Shown: positions 23,402 to 31,822 of the stretch, piece after piece
Layout of the letters: the number at the start of each line of letters is the position of its first letter
Numbering within the stretch: the first letter of the stretch is position 1
DNA from: Planctomycetia bacterium
Lineage (GTDB): Bacteria; Planctomycetota; Planctomycetia; Pirellulales; S012-138
DNA length: 47,485 nt
Assembly: GCA_016177915.1 (NCBI GenBank)
Contig: JACOUI010000118.1
Location: 1 to 47,485, forward strand
Direction of reading: 5' to 3'
Made by a program: the position numbers and the translations under genes
The notes under the pieces: model-generated
The model's database searches: none
What the model was told of the DNA's origin: nothing
The model's input: only the letters and a program-made list of their open reading frames with translations

Positions 23402-25831
23402 TTACCGGGCCGGCTGTTTCGCCTCGACGGGCACGACCTCGATTTTGGCCTCGGCCTGGAAGAGGTCGTCGCCGTTTTTGGCCGTCGCCCAGACTTTGAT
23501 CGGCAGATTGAACGGGCCGCAGCCCGGGGCGAAGCGGATCGTAAGCGGGCCTTCGCCCTGGTCCGGCGGGACGGTCACTTTCTCGGACTCGACGCCCTTG
23601 ACGTGGTCGGGGAGGAGCAATTCCAGCGTCACCGGGTAGGGGACGGACCGCGCCCGGAACACGCGGACACGGATGGTCACAGGGCGGGCGGGATCGGCCG
23701 TGAGGGAGCCGACGGTCTTGATCGACAGCGGCGCCGGGTCGGCCTGGATGACGATTTGCTCGTTTTGCTGCTGCGAGGAGAAGCTGGCGACGTGCTTTGT
23801 GCCGTCGGCGTCGGTGATTTCGCCCAGGGCCATGAGCGTCGTGCGGCTCGTGCGGCCGACCTCCAGCCAGGGCGGCAACTGGACGGGATACCAGAATTCG
23901 TCGGCGCCCGACGGCACGGTGATCGTCGGGCCGGTCACACCCTGCAAGTGCCGGGCCTGCTTGTCGGCGAGGGAGATGGTGAGCGGGCCGGTGAAACTGT
24001 TGCGGTCAATGACGTAGTGCCGGCGGTACGTGGTGCCTTGAGCGCCGTAGCTCGAGACGTAGGTGGAATGGAACTTGAAGGGCGCTGGCAGCGCGACGGC
24101 CAGCATCACGGTTTCCAAGTCCGGAAGGCCGCGGCCTTTGCGGAACACGACGCGTCGTTCGATTTTGGTCGTGTCCGCGCCGATCTCGGCCGTGCCGGTG
24201 ATCTTGAGCTCGCAAGCGCCGATCCTGGCCGACTTGTCGGCCTTGAGCGTGACGCTGAGCGACGCGGTGCCGGCGGGGATTTTGAGGGGCTGGGCGATGA
24301 CGCCGGGGGGCAGCCCTTCGATCTTAAGGTCGGTCGGGCGCGGGGCCCCGCCGGGGGCGACGACGTTGATCGTGAATTTCGCTTCGCCTTCGCGAGGGAC
24401 GGTGACGCTGTCGGCGGCGGCGAGCAACTCAAAGTCCTCGACGGCGGTTTTCTTCACGACGCGCAGGCGATAGGCGGAGCGCGGGCCGCCGCGGCTGGCG
24501 AATCGCTCCTGCACGCGGGCGAAATACACGCCGTCGGCGGGGGCCGACCACTCGAGGAAAGAGTCGGTGTTGCCGGCGGCAATATCGTCGGAACGGGCGA
24601 GTTCCTTGGCGGTGGAATCGAGAAGGACGAGCACCGAGTCGAGCGGCGAGCCGAGGCGGGCGGCGCGGACGTCGAACGTCCAGGTCTCGCCTTTTGCGGC
24701 CTGAAAAGCCCAGTGGTCGGCATCGCCGGGCCGGTCGATGCGGCCGTTGAAGACGGCGGGCACGGCCTGTGGCGTGGTTTTTTCGGGGTTGTCGTTTGGC
24801 TCCTGTTCGAGGAATTCGGGAAGGTCGTCGACTTCCAGGACGAGCGAGAGGTTGGCGGGAACCTCGTTTGGACAGACGCGGCAATCGGCGAGGCCGGCGC
24901 CGCTTGTGGGGAGAGTGACTTGGAGTCTGTCGTCCGGGAGGCCGGAGCCGGGGCAGTGGAGTGTCACGTTGCTGCCGCGCTGGCCGCCGAGAGGATAGTA
25001 GGCGTCGACGAAGGGCCCGGCGGTGACGGTCAGGCGGTAGACGAAGTGCTGCAGGCCTTCGAAAGTCGAGTCGTAAATGCGGACCTGGTATTTGCCGGTC
25101 GACTCCGCCGTGAAGCGGACGAACGGGTCGGCGGCGAAGTAATCGGAGTTTTCGGCGATCTTGAGGCCGTCGGTGTCGAGCACTTCGAGGCGAGCGTCGA
25201 GCGGGGAACCCAAACGCACAGCGAGGACTTCACAGGAGATCGTCTGGCCTTTTTCGGCGTGAAATTCCCAGAAGTCGACGTCCTCGCGCGGGAAAATGCG
25301 GCCGTTGATCGTGACGGGCGCCGTCACGGAAATGGGGATCGGCTCGCCGTCGATTTCGTCCTCGACGACCTCGGGCAGCCGGCCGACGACGAAGGGCAGG
25401 GCGGGCGAGACGCCCTGCGACGTCCAGACGCGGCACCAGCGCACGCCCGGCTCGGCGCTTTCGTCGATGCGAATCTCGCCGCGGTGGTCCTTGGGATAGT
25501 CTTCGGCCCGCTGAGAAGCGGGCTGCGGGATAATCGGGCCTTCGAACCATTTGGTCGTCGTCTGCTTGACGCGATCGCTCGCGCTGACGCCCGATCCATA
25601 GAGGCGAAACGGCGCTTCGCCGTGGAGATACACGCCGCCGACGTTGATCGGGATTGCCTGGCCGACCTGGCCGCCCGGCGGGAAGACGTACATCGCCGCG
25701 GGGGGCTCGGCGCGGGCAGCCGAGGCTGGCAGAAGAAAAGCGACGAGCAACTGTGTCAGCCGCAAGCCGCTTTGGTGCCCTTGCGAGGGTAACGAAGCCG
25801 TTGGTTTGGCTTCAAGCTCGCGCTTAAGCAT
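23402..25831 (-). CDS. Exported PPC-domain (pre-peptidase C-terminal) protein
   Basis: 809 residues; AGGGAAG precedes ATG 25831. A signal sequence follows a polar stretch (LRLTQLLVAFLLPASAARAE). The body is all-beta with repeated PPC-like modules: ITINGRIFPREDVDFWEFHA-type segment (about 165-185), AEKGQTISCEVLAVRLGSPL (about 190-215), and a second copy FNGRIDRPGDADHWAFQAAK, then GETWTFDVRAARLGSPLDSV. Further Ig/CARDB-like strands run to the C-terminus. No peptidase domain is present. In planctomycetes such proteins are often encoded with DUF1549/1553 and DUF1501 genes, as here. Likely periplasmic or surface; role unknown. Confidence 0.85.
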   Translation of the reverse strand: MLKRELEAKPTASLPSQGHQSGLRLTQLLVAFLLPASAARAEPPAAMYVFPPGGQVGQAIPINVGGVYLHGEAPFRLYGSGVSASDRVKQTTTKWFEGPIIPQPASQRAEDYPKDHRGEIRIDESAEPGVRWCRVWTSQGVSPALPFVVGRLPEVVEDEIDGEPIPISVTAPVTINGRIFPREDVDFWEFHAEKGQTISCEVLAVRLGSPLDARLEVLDTDGLKIAENSDYFAADPFVRFTAESTGKYQVRIYDSTFEGLQHFVYRLTVTAGPFVDAYYPLGGQRGSNVTLHCPGSGLPDDRLQVTLPTSGAGLADCRVCPNEVPANLSLVLEVDDLPEFLEQEPNDNPEKTTPQAVPAVFNGRIDRPGDADHWAFQAAKGETWTFDVRAARLGSPLDSVLVLLDSTAKELARSDDIAAGNTDSFLEWSAPADGVYFARVQERFASRGGPRSAYRLRVVKKTAVEDFELLAAADSVTVPREGEAKFTINVVAPGGAPRPTDLKIEGLPPGVIAQPLKIPAGTASLSVTLKADKSARIGACELKITGTAEIGADTTKIERRVVFRKGRGLPDLETVMLAVALPAPFKFHSTYVSSYGAQGTTYRRHYVIDRNSFTGPLTISLADKQARHLQGVTGPTITVPSGADEFWYPVQLPPWLEVGRTSRTTLMALGEITDADGTKHVASFSSQQQNEQIVIQADPAPLSIKTVGSLTADPARPVTIRVRVFRARSVPYPVTLELLLPDHVKGVESEKVTVPPDQGEGPLTIRFAPGCGPFNLPIKVWATAKNGDDLFQAEAKIEVVPVEAKQPAR

Positions 25832-25849
25832 GATCTTCCCTGAAAGAAA

Positions 25850-26350
25850 TCAAAGGTCGTAAACGTAGGCCCCCTCTACGAACACATCGGAGACCCATGT
25901 GCCGTCGAGGCGCCCTCGAATGGAACCCGTTCCCGGAATCTTTGAGAGTTTTCGGAGGGCTTTGGGAATGCGGTGGTTTGGGGGAACGGCGACGACACGT
26001 GTGAGCGAAAGTTTGTCGAGCAACTTAGCGCGCTCGAGAATCTTCCAAATGCGCGAGTAGGCGGCACGCGCTCCGTGCTTCTCATAGGCTTCGACTTCAA
26101 CGAGGAGTCGCCATTCTTCGGCGGAGGCGTAGTACCACCACATGGCGGCGCGCACCCCGAGCTTCTCGTCCGCCTTCAAGGCTCGATAGGCCTCCTCGCC
26201 CGTTGCAACGTCGACGTCTACCAGTGTTGCTGAAGCCACCGCAGTACGCCTCCAGTCCGCGTCATTATCGCGCGATACAAGTTCTTCGCGTCGTCCCTGG
26301 TCCAGAAATTGTACCGGCTTTCGATTTCCCAGTCTTTGACGAGCGTCCAA
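25850..26350 (-). CDS. Unknown protein downstream of HEPN gene (start uncertain)
   Basis: The convincing part is about 119 residues: VDVDVATGEEAYRALKADEK, then GVRAAMWWYYASAEEWRLLV and a basic region KALRKLSKIPGTGSIRGRLD, ending VFVEGAYVYDL at stop 25850. No ATG, GTG or TTG lies at the junction. The given 5' end (TTG 26350) would overlap the HEPN gene by 133 bases in another frame. A CTG at 26224 overlapping the HEPN stop (CTGGTAG) or ATG 26143 are alternatives. Aromatic residues and the basic patch could suit nucleic-acid contact. Composition is less GC-rich than flanking genes. Family not recognised; probably a functional partner of the HEPN protein. Confidence 0.55.
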   Translation of the reverse strand: MDARQRLGNRKPVQFLDQGRREELVSRDNDADWRRTAVASATLVDVDVATGEEAYRALKADEKLGVRAAMWWYYASAEEWRLLVEVEAYEKHGARAAYSRIWKILERAKLLDKLSLTRVVAVPPNHRIPKALRKLSKIPGTGSIRGRLDGTWVSDVFVEGAYVYDL

Positions 26351-26631
26351 TTTCGGCCGAACGGAGTCTTCAATTGTACTTCGTGCTCGATGGCCTGGGT
26401 CAGGCCGGCGACTTTGGCGAGCCGTACCAGGTCGTGGTCCCAGGCCTCTTGCGCCCGCCGCTTGTCCGGAAACTCATGCCTTTGGGTTTGCTTCGCAATG
26501 CTGGCCTTGAGCGCACACTCGACGGCCAGGCCGCAAAGGTAGTACGCTCCGGAGTACTCGGCGGCCGCGATCAGGCGTCGAGCCTCCTTGATTCTGGTCC
26601 TGGCCAGCCTTTGCAGTTCGCGGCGCAGCAC
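26218..26631 (-). CDS. HEPN-domain protein
   Basis: 137 residues from GTG 26631. The helical HEPN fold is suggested by RIKEARRLIAAAEYSGAYYL, then CGLAVECALKASIAKQ (the classic A-ECALKA helix), followed by HDLVRLAKVAG. HEPN proteins are often RNases of toxin-antitoxin or defence systems. The R-x4-6-H ribonuclease motif is not obvious here, so it may belong to the non-catalytic 'HEPN, nucleotidyltransferase-associated' branch. It is followed with no gap by an unknown small gene. The pair lies between a DUF1501 gene and a PPC gene that are usually adjacent. Confidence 0.75.
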   Translation of the reverse strand: MLRRELQRLARTRIKEARRLIAAAEYSGAYYLCGLAVECALKASIAKQTQRHEFPDKRRAQEAWDHDLVRLAKVAGLTQAIEHEVQLKTPFGRNWTLVKDWEIESRYNFWTRDDAKNLYRAIMTRTGGVLRWLQQHW

Positions 26632-26744
26632 TTTGGGAACCTCGCAACTTCATCACCGGTCCCCTCCGTGTCGGTGGGAAAACACGCCTCGCCGTCATTT
26701 TCGTGGCCGCGTGGGGGAAAGCAAGCCGCGCGGTTGGCGGCTGG

Positions 26745-28127
26745 CTACAATAGTTCCCGCATCACCCGCCCGTCGTTGGCGATTTTCACCGGCCGGCCCT
26801 CGGGCGTGTAGAACTCGTCGTCCGGGTCGATGCCCAGCAGGTGATACATCGTGGCGGCGAGGTCCTCCGGACCGTAGGGTTCGGTGGCGGGGCGTTCGGA
26901 GTTGGCGCTGGATGCGCCCACGACGCGGCCGCCCTGCGTGCCGCCGCCGGCGACCGCCACGGTGAAGCTCGGTCCCCAGTGGTCGCGGCCGGCGTTCTTG
27001 TTGATCCGCGGCGTGCGGCCGAATTCGCCGGTGACCACGACGAGCGTTTTCGCCAACGTGCCGCGCTCGGCCAGGTCGCGGAGGAGCGTGGAGAGTCCTG
27101 CATCGAGCGACGGCAGAAGCTGCGTCTTGAGGACCTGGAAGTTGTTGTCGTGCGTGTCCCAGTTCGTGTGGTCGATGGTGACGCAGCGGACGCCGGCCTC
27201 GACCAGCCGCCGGGCCATGAGACACGACTGGCCGAGCGCCGTGCGGCCGTACTCGTCGCGGAGTTTTTCCGGCTCGGCCGCGATGTCGAAGGCCTGCTTT
27301 GCCTCGGGCGAGGTCATCAGCTCGAACGCCCGCTGGCGGAAGACGGAAAGGTCGCGGGCATCGGCGTTGGCGTCGATGGCGCTCGGGCGGGCGCTGCCTT
27401 GCTCCTTCGCGCGCTGGAGCTTATCGACGCGGGCCAGCAATTCCCGCCGGGCGTCGAGTCGGTCCGCTTCCAGTTCCAACGGCGGCGCGAGGTCGGGCAC
27501 GGAGAAGCCCGGCGAATTGGGATCGGCCTCGATGACGAAGGGCGCCGCGGCGGGACCAAGGTAGGCCGAGCCGGCGCTGGCGTGCATCTTGGGCAGGCAG
27601 ATGTAGGGCGGGACGGCGCCGCCGGACGCGAACTTGCCGCGGGGGCCGAGTTTCCGCGCGATCACGGCCCCGTGCGCGGGCCGCTGGTTGTTGGGCGAGA
27701 CGCTGGGGTTGAATCCGGCCGCGGGAAAGTACCCCGTCAGCATGTAGTGGTCCGCCGGGCCGTGGTCGGAATTCTTGTGGGCGAATGAGCGGATGAGCGA
27801 AAGCTTGTTCATTTCTTTGGCGAGGCGCGGAAGGTGCTCGCCGATCTGAATGCCCGGCACGCTGGTGTCGATGGGATCAAACTCGCCGCGGATTTCGGCG
27901 GGGGCTTCGGGCTTGAGGTCGAAGGTGTCGATCGTGCTCATTCCGCCCTTGAGGAACAGGATGATGACGGAGCGCTCGTCCTTGGCGGCATCGATGCCGT
28001 GCTCCTTGGCCTGCGCCTGGCGCTGCAAAAGCGCCGGGAGCGCCAGTCCGGACCCGAAGAGTCCCGCGGTCCCCACCTTGAGCAAGCTTCGGCGGCTGAT
28101 GCCGTCGCAAAAACGCGTAATCGTCAT
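26745..28127 (-). CDS. DUF1501 sulfatase-like protein with Tat signal
   Basis: 460 residues from ATG 28127, preceded by AAGGAG; a nearby earlier ATG reads into TGA after two codons. A twin-arginine motif SRRSLLKVGTAGLFG (about 11-25) directs export of the folded protein. DUF1501 belongs to the alkaline phosphatase/sulfatase superfamily: FLKGGMSTIDTFDLKPEAP (metal-site Asp region), HKNSDHGPADHYMLTGYFP, TIDHTNWDTHDNNF, and VVTGEFGRTPRINKNAGRDHW. Role in planctomycetes is unknown but constantly linked with DUF1549/1553 partners, as with the gene 66 bases upstream. Confidence 0.93.
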   Translation of the reverse strand: MTITRFCDGISRRSLLKVGTAGLFGSGLALPALLQRQAQAKEHGIDAAKDERSVIILFLKGGMSTIDTFDLKPEAPAEIRGEFDPIDTSVPGIQIGEHLPRLAKEMNKLSLIRSFAHKNSDHGPADHYMLTGYFPAAGFNPSVSPNNQRPAHGAVIARKLGPRGKFASGGAVPPYICLPKMHASAGSAYLGPAAAPFVIEADPNSPGFSVPDLAPPLELEADRLDARRELLARVDKLQRAKEQGSARPSAIDANADARDLSVFRQRAFELMTSPEAKQAFDIAAEPEKLRDEYGRTALGQSCLMARRLVEAGVRCVTIDHTNWDTHDNNFQVLKTQLLPSLDAGLSTLLRDLAERGTLAKTLVVVTGEFGRTPRINKNAGRDHWGPSFTVAVAGGGTQGGRVVGASSANSERPATEPYGPEDLAATMYHLLGIDPDDEFYTPEGRPVKIANDGRVMRELL

Positions 28128-28158
28128 TTCATTTCTCCTTGGCGGCAGGTTCCGCCAG

Positions 28159-28193
28159 CTCCGCACTCCAAACTCGACGCTCCGAATTCTCGT
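28159..28193. repeat. Heptamer tandem tract (CTCCGAA-like units)
   Basis: Five 7-base units, variants of CTCCGCA/CTCCAAA/CTCGACG/CTCCGAA, fill the gap between the DUF1549/1553 gene and the DUF1501 gene. Confidence 0.65.
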
Positions 28194-30652
28194 CAGTGGT
28201 TGAACACAAACTCGACCGAGTTCATCAAGCTCCAGGCCAGGTCCTCGGCCGCGCGGCGGCGGTTGGCCGACGACTTCAAGTATTCAACGCCGACCGCGCG
28301 GTCCTCGTCGGACGGATACCGGCTGTAGAACGTCAGGTAGATTTCATCGACGAGCTGCGCGTCTTCAGGAATTTGCGCGACGAGCCGGGCCACGCGGCCG
28401 CCGTCGTGGCAGACCTTGGCGTGGATTTCCGGCGAGTTTAAGAGGTGCAGCACCTGGGCGATGCTGGCCTCGCCGCTGCGCTCGCACTCGCAGGCCGTCT
28501 GCCGCATCGGGCGGCCGAAAATTTTCAGAAAGTAATGCGGCACGCGGCTGTCCCAAAGCTGCACGGCCCGCGAGCCGGCGGGGACGCCGTCGAATTTCTC
28601 GCCGATGCCGGTGACGTCGCAGACGGCGTCGAAGAGCACTTCGGCGTCCGGCCGCTTCAGAAGCGCCCGCGAGTAGTTCTGCTCGTCGCGGAGGTTCGTC
28701 TCGTTGGGCTGCGACGAGAGCTGATAGACGCGGGAGGCGGCGATGGTGCGGATCAGGTGGTGGAAGTCGTACTGGTGCGCGACAAAGTCCTGGGCCAATG
28801 CGTCGAGCAGCTCGGGATTGGTCGGCGGGTTGGTGTCGCGGAAGTCGTCGACCGGCTCGACCAGGCCGCGGCCCATCATCCGCGCCCAGACGCGGTTGAC
28901 GACGTTGCGGGCGAAGAACGGATTGTCCGGCTGCACAAGCCACTCGGCCAAGACGGCGCGGCGATCTCCGGGCGGCGATTGCTCGGGCATCTGCGCGCCG
29001 AGCGGGTAGGGCTGCACGGGCTTGCCGGTGCGGGGGTTGGTCGTCGCGGGATTGCCATCGGCGAAGAGCACTTCGCCCAGCGGCGAGTTCTTCTTCGACA
29101 CCTGCGCGAACAGCGCCGCCATCCCGTAATAATCCTGCTGGCTCCAGCGGTCGAAGGGATGATGGTGGCACTCGGCGCAGGCGATCCGCACACCGAGGAA
29201 AACCTGGGCGAAGGTGCTGGCCGTGTCGCCGGGGCGGGCGCTTACGGCGTAGAAATTCCCCTGCGGCAATTCGGCGAGCGGCCCGTCGGCCAGGAGGATG
29301 TTCGTGGCGAAACGGTCGAGCGGCGTGTTGGCGGCAATCTGCTCTCGAATCCAGGAGTAATACTCGTGGGCCCGCTTGTGGCCTAGCTTTTCGCGATCGA
29401 CGCGCAACAGGTCGGACCAGACGAGAGCCCAGTAGTCGGCGAACGCCGGCTGCTCCATGAGGGTTTCAATCAGCCGCTGGCGCTTGTCCGCGGCGTTTTC
29501 GGCAAGGAAGCGCCGCGCTTCGTCGGCGGTCGGCAGCCGGCCGATGATGTCGAGGTGCGCGCGGCGCAGGAACTCCGCGTCGGTCGCGCCGTCGGAGGGG
29601 AGGATGTTCAGCTTTCGCAGCCGACCGTAGACCAACTCGTCGATGAAGTTGTTGGTCGGCAGCGATGGATAGTTTTCGATCTTCTCGCTGCGCGGGATGA
29701 GGACCTGGAAGACGTCGACGGCGCCCATGAAGCTGGCCATGACGGCGGCCTGGCCGGGGACGCTGCCGGCCGTCACCAGGCCGCGGTCGCTGACGCTCGC
29801 CAGGCCGTCGTTGTTGGACTGAAAGCGGGCCAGGGCGGTGACGTCTTCCTCGTGACCGTCGGTGTAGGCGGCGACGACGCGCAACGGCTGGGTCGTGCCG
29901 GGCAATTCGCCGGCCGATCGGGGCTCGCCCGGGGGCGACATGCGCATCATGCGCTCGCGCGGCGAGATGCGGATCGCTGCCACCTTGGGATCGTTCGGTT
30001 CGCCAAGGGGCAGGCCGGCCGCAATCCAGTCGTGGAGGGTCTTAAAGGCCTCGGAGCCGCGCTCGATGCGCACGCCGCCCCCGTGCGGCACGACGCCGCT
30101 TACCTTTTGCAAGAGGAGGCTTTGCAGCGGTGCGGCGGGAAACACGCGCCGGCCGCGGGCCTCTTTCGTCAGGGCGTCGTAGTCGGCCTGCGGGTCGAAG
30201 CCGAAGACGGAGAGCTTGAAGCCGTTCTGGCCTTCCGCCTTGCCGTGGCAGCCGGACGAATTGCAGCCGAAGCGGCTGAGGATGGGGACGGCGTCGTTTT
30301 CGAAGTTGAACTTTCGCGTGGCAGAGGCGTTACGGACCGTGACGGGGACTTGGACCGTCCGCCCGGCCGCGGTCACTTCGACTTTGCCTTCTCCGTCGGC
30401 GATCGCCCGCAATACGCCTTGCTGCGAGACGGCGACGACGCCCATCGAAAGCGATTTGAACTGGGCCGAGCGGGTCAAATCGACGAGCTGGCCGTCGGCC
30501 GTCTTGCCGTCGACAAGGAGCAGGAATTTGGCCCGCGGCACCGATAGCTCAACGCTTGGCGGATGGACCGATACAGCGACGACGCGATCCGGCTGATCGG
30601 CGAGGGCGGCCGCAGCGAAGAGTGGCAGCGCCAGTGCTAGCACATGCCGCAT
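28193..30652 (-). CDS. DUF1549/DUF1553 protein with N-terminal BIG2-like domain
   Basis: 819 residues from ATG 30652 with signal peptide MRHVLALALPLFAAAALA. A bacterial Ig-like (BIG2) domain (about 25-110: VAVSVHPPSVELSVPRAKFL) is followed by a c-type segment FGCNSSGCHGKAEGQNGF, a second Ig-like stretch (about 225-300), DUF1549 (NFIDELVYGRLRKLNILPSD) and DUF1553 (NPFFARNVVNRVWARMMGRG). The cysteines are C-x4-CH rather than the canonical CxxCH, so heme binding is doubtful. First gene of a likely operon with DUF1501, the HEPN pair and the PPC protein. Exported; reaction unknown. Confidence 0.92.
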   Translation of the reverse strand: MRHVLALALPLFAAAALADQPDRVVAVSVHPPSVELSVPRAKFLLLVDGKTADGQLVDLTRSAQFKSLSMGVVAVSQQGVLRAIADGEGKVEVTAAGRTVQVPVTVRNASATRKFNFENDAVPILSRFGCNSSGCHGKAEGQNGFKLSVFGFDPQADYDALTKEARGRRVFPAAPLQSLLLQKVSGVVPHGGGVRIERGSEAFKTLHDWIAAGLPLGEPNDPKVAAIRISPRERMMRMSPPGEPRSAGELPGTTQPLRVVAAYTDGHEEDVTALARFQSNNDGLASVSDRGLVTAGSVPGQAAVMASFMGAVDVFQVLIPRSEKIENYPSLPTNNFIDELVYGRLRKLNILPSDGATDAEFLRRAHLDIIGRLPTADEARRFLAENAADKRQRLIETLMEQPAFADYWALVWSDLLRVDREKLGHKRAHEYYSWIREQIAANTPLDRFATNILLADGPLAELPQGNFYAVSARPGDTASTFAQVFLGVRIACAECHHHPFDRWSQQDYYGMAALFAQVSKKNSPLGEVLFADGNPATTNPRTGKPVQPYPLGAQMPEQSPPGDRRAVLAEWLVQPDNPFFARNVVNRVWARMMGRGLVEPVDDFRDTNPPTNPELLDALAQDFVAHQYDFHHLIRTIAASRVYQLSSQPNETNLRDEQNYSRALLKRPDAEVLFDAVCDVTGIGEKFDGVPAGSRAVQLWDSRVPHYFLKIFGRPMRQTACECERSGEASIAQVLHLLNSPEIHAKVCHDGGRVARLVAQIPEDAQLVDEIYLTFYSRYPSDEDRAVGVEYLKSSANRRRAAEDLAWSLMNSVEFVFNH

Positions 30653-30847
30653 GGGCCTGGGCGGATGCACTGTGATCGCGGGGGTTCTTGCCCGCAGGTT
30701 CGATAAACAAACGTTGATTAGTCTATCGAAACGGCCCGCCGGTGCAAAGCAGAATTGTGACAAGTTGAGATTGAGCGATTACTTGCGCTGCGGAAAATCG
30801 CCGGGCGGCCGCGCCTGCGCGGAGGCGTTTCGCTCGTCACAAAAGCT

Positions 30848-31822
30848 ATGGTTGAACGTCCCCCGCTGCGTGGCCACGTGAGACTCGCCATGGCCTGGCT
30901 TGCCGACATGCTCGATTTTCTTGGCCGGTCGCCCGGGCTGGGCTATCTGGCCGACGATGGCCCGGCCGCGGAGCCGACGGCCTGGGCGGCGATGGCGCTA
31001 CTTGCGCACGGGCGAACGGACAAGGCGATTGAAAAACTGTGTCTTTTGAACGACTGGCAATCGCCGGCGGACGGGAGCGTGCCGGTGCGGCCGACGGAAA
31101 AAGAACCGTGCTGGACGACGAGTTTGGCGGTCATGGCGTGGCAGAGTGGGCTGCGATGGCGTGCCAACGCCGGCGGCGGTTGCGAGCTTTCAGACGTCGA
31201 CGAAGAGCGTCTTCGCGGCGCTGTGGATCGGGGGCTGCTCTGGCTCGTGCAGACGCGCGGGGAAACGGTGACGTCGGGCGACCCGCAAATGGCTGGGCAC
31301 GACGGGACACTTGTCGGCTGGCCGTGGGCACTTGGGACGCACGCCTGGGTGGAGCCGACGGCGCTCGCCGTGTTGGCGCTGAAAGCCTCTGGCAACACGC
31401 AGCATCCTCGCACGCGCCAGGCGGTTCGTCTGCTCGTTGATCGGCTGTTGCCAAGCGGGGGTTGCAACTACGGGAACACGGCTGTGCTGGGGCAGAAGCT
31501 CGTGCCGCACGTGCAACCGTCGGGGCTGGCGCTTCTGGCGCTGGCCGGCGAGGAGGACATCTCGGGAAAGATCGGTCGGACGAAGAGCTGCTTGCTGGGC
31601 GAATTGCCGGTCACCAAGTCGCCGCAGTCGCTGGCATTTGGATTGATGGGCCTGGCGGCGCACGGCGCGCGTCCGCCCCAGACCGAGGAACGGCTGGCCG
31701 CGGCGGCGAGCCGGGCGCTGGGGAAGTCCGCGCCAATGGCGATTGCGCTTTTGGCGCTGAATTCCGCGCCGGCCAGCGGCGTGCTCTTTCCGGTGCACCC
31801 GTCGGAAGAGGCACGGTCATGA
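30848..31822 (+). CDS. Terpene-cyclase/prenyltransferase-fold (alpha-toroid) protein
   Basis: 324 residues made of repeated helical pairs typical of the (alpha/alpha)6 toroid of squalene-hopene cyclases and prenyltransferases: AEPTAWAAMALLAHGRTDKA, PCWTTSLAVMAWQSGLRW, VEPTALAVLALKASGNTQH, and QPSGLALLALAGEEDIS. The DxDD catalytic motif of squalene cyclases is not visible, so catalysis is doubtful. The following DUF362 gene overlaps by four bases (ATGA), so the two act together. ATG 30848 lacks a clear ribosome site; ATG 30890 is possible. Divergent from the DUF1549/1553 gene. Confidence 0.75.
   Translation: MVERPPLRGHVRLAMAWLADMLDFLGRSPGLGYLADDGPAAEPTAWAAMALLAHGRTDKAIEKLCLLNDWQSPADGSVPVRPTEKEPCWTTSLAVMAWQSGLRWRANAGGGCELSDVDEERLRGAVDRGLLWLVQTRGETVTSGDPQMAGHDGTLVGWPWALGTHAWVEPTALAVLALKASGNTQHPRTRQAVRLLVDRLLPSGGCNYGNTAVLGQKLVPHVQPSGLALLALAGEEDISGKIGRTKSCLLGELPVTKSPQSLAFGLMGLAAHGARPPQTEERLAAAASRALGKSAPMAIALLALNSAPASGVLFPVHPSEEARS

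Noticed and set aside
23348-25792. 814-codon plus-strand open frame opposite the PPC protein gene
   Set aside because: Mirror frame of a GC-rich gene: low-complexity Gly/Arg/Val-rich translation, no family features. The opposite strand has signal peptide, ribosome site and recognisable modules.
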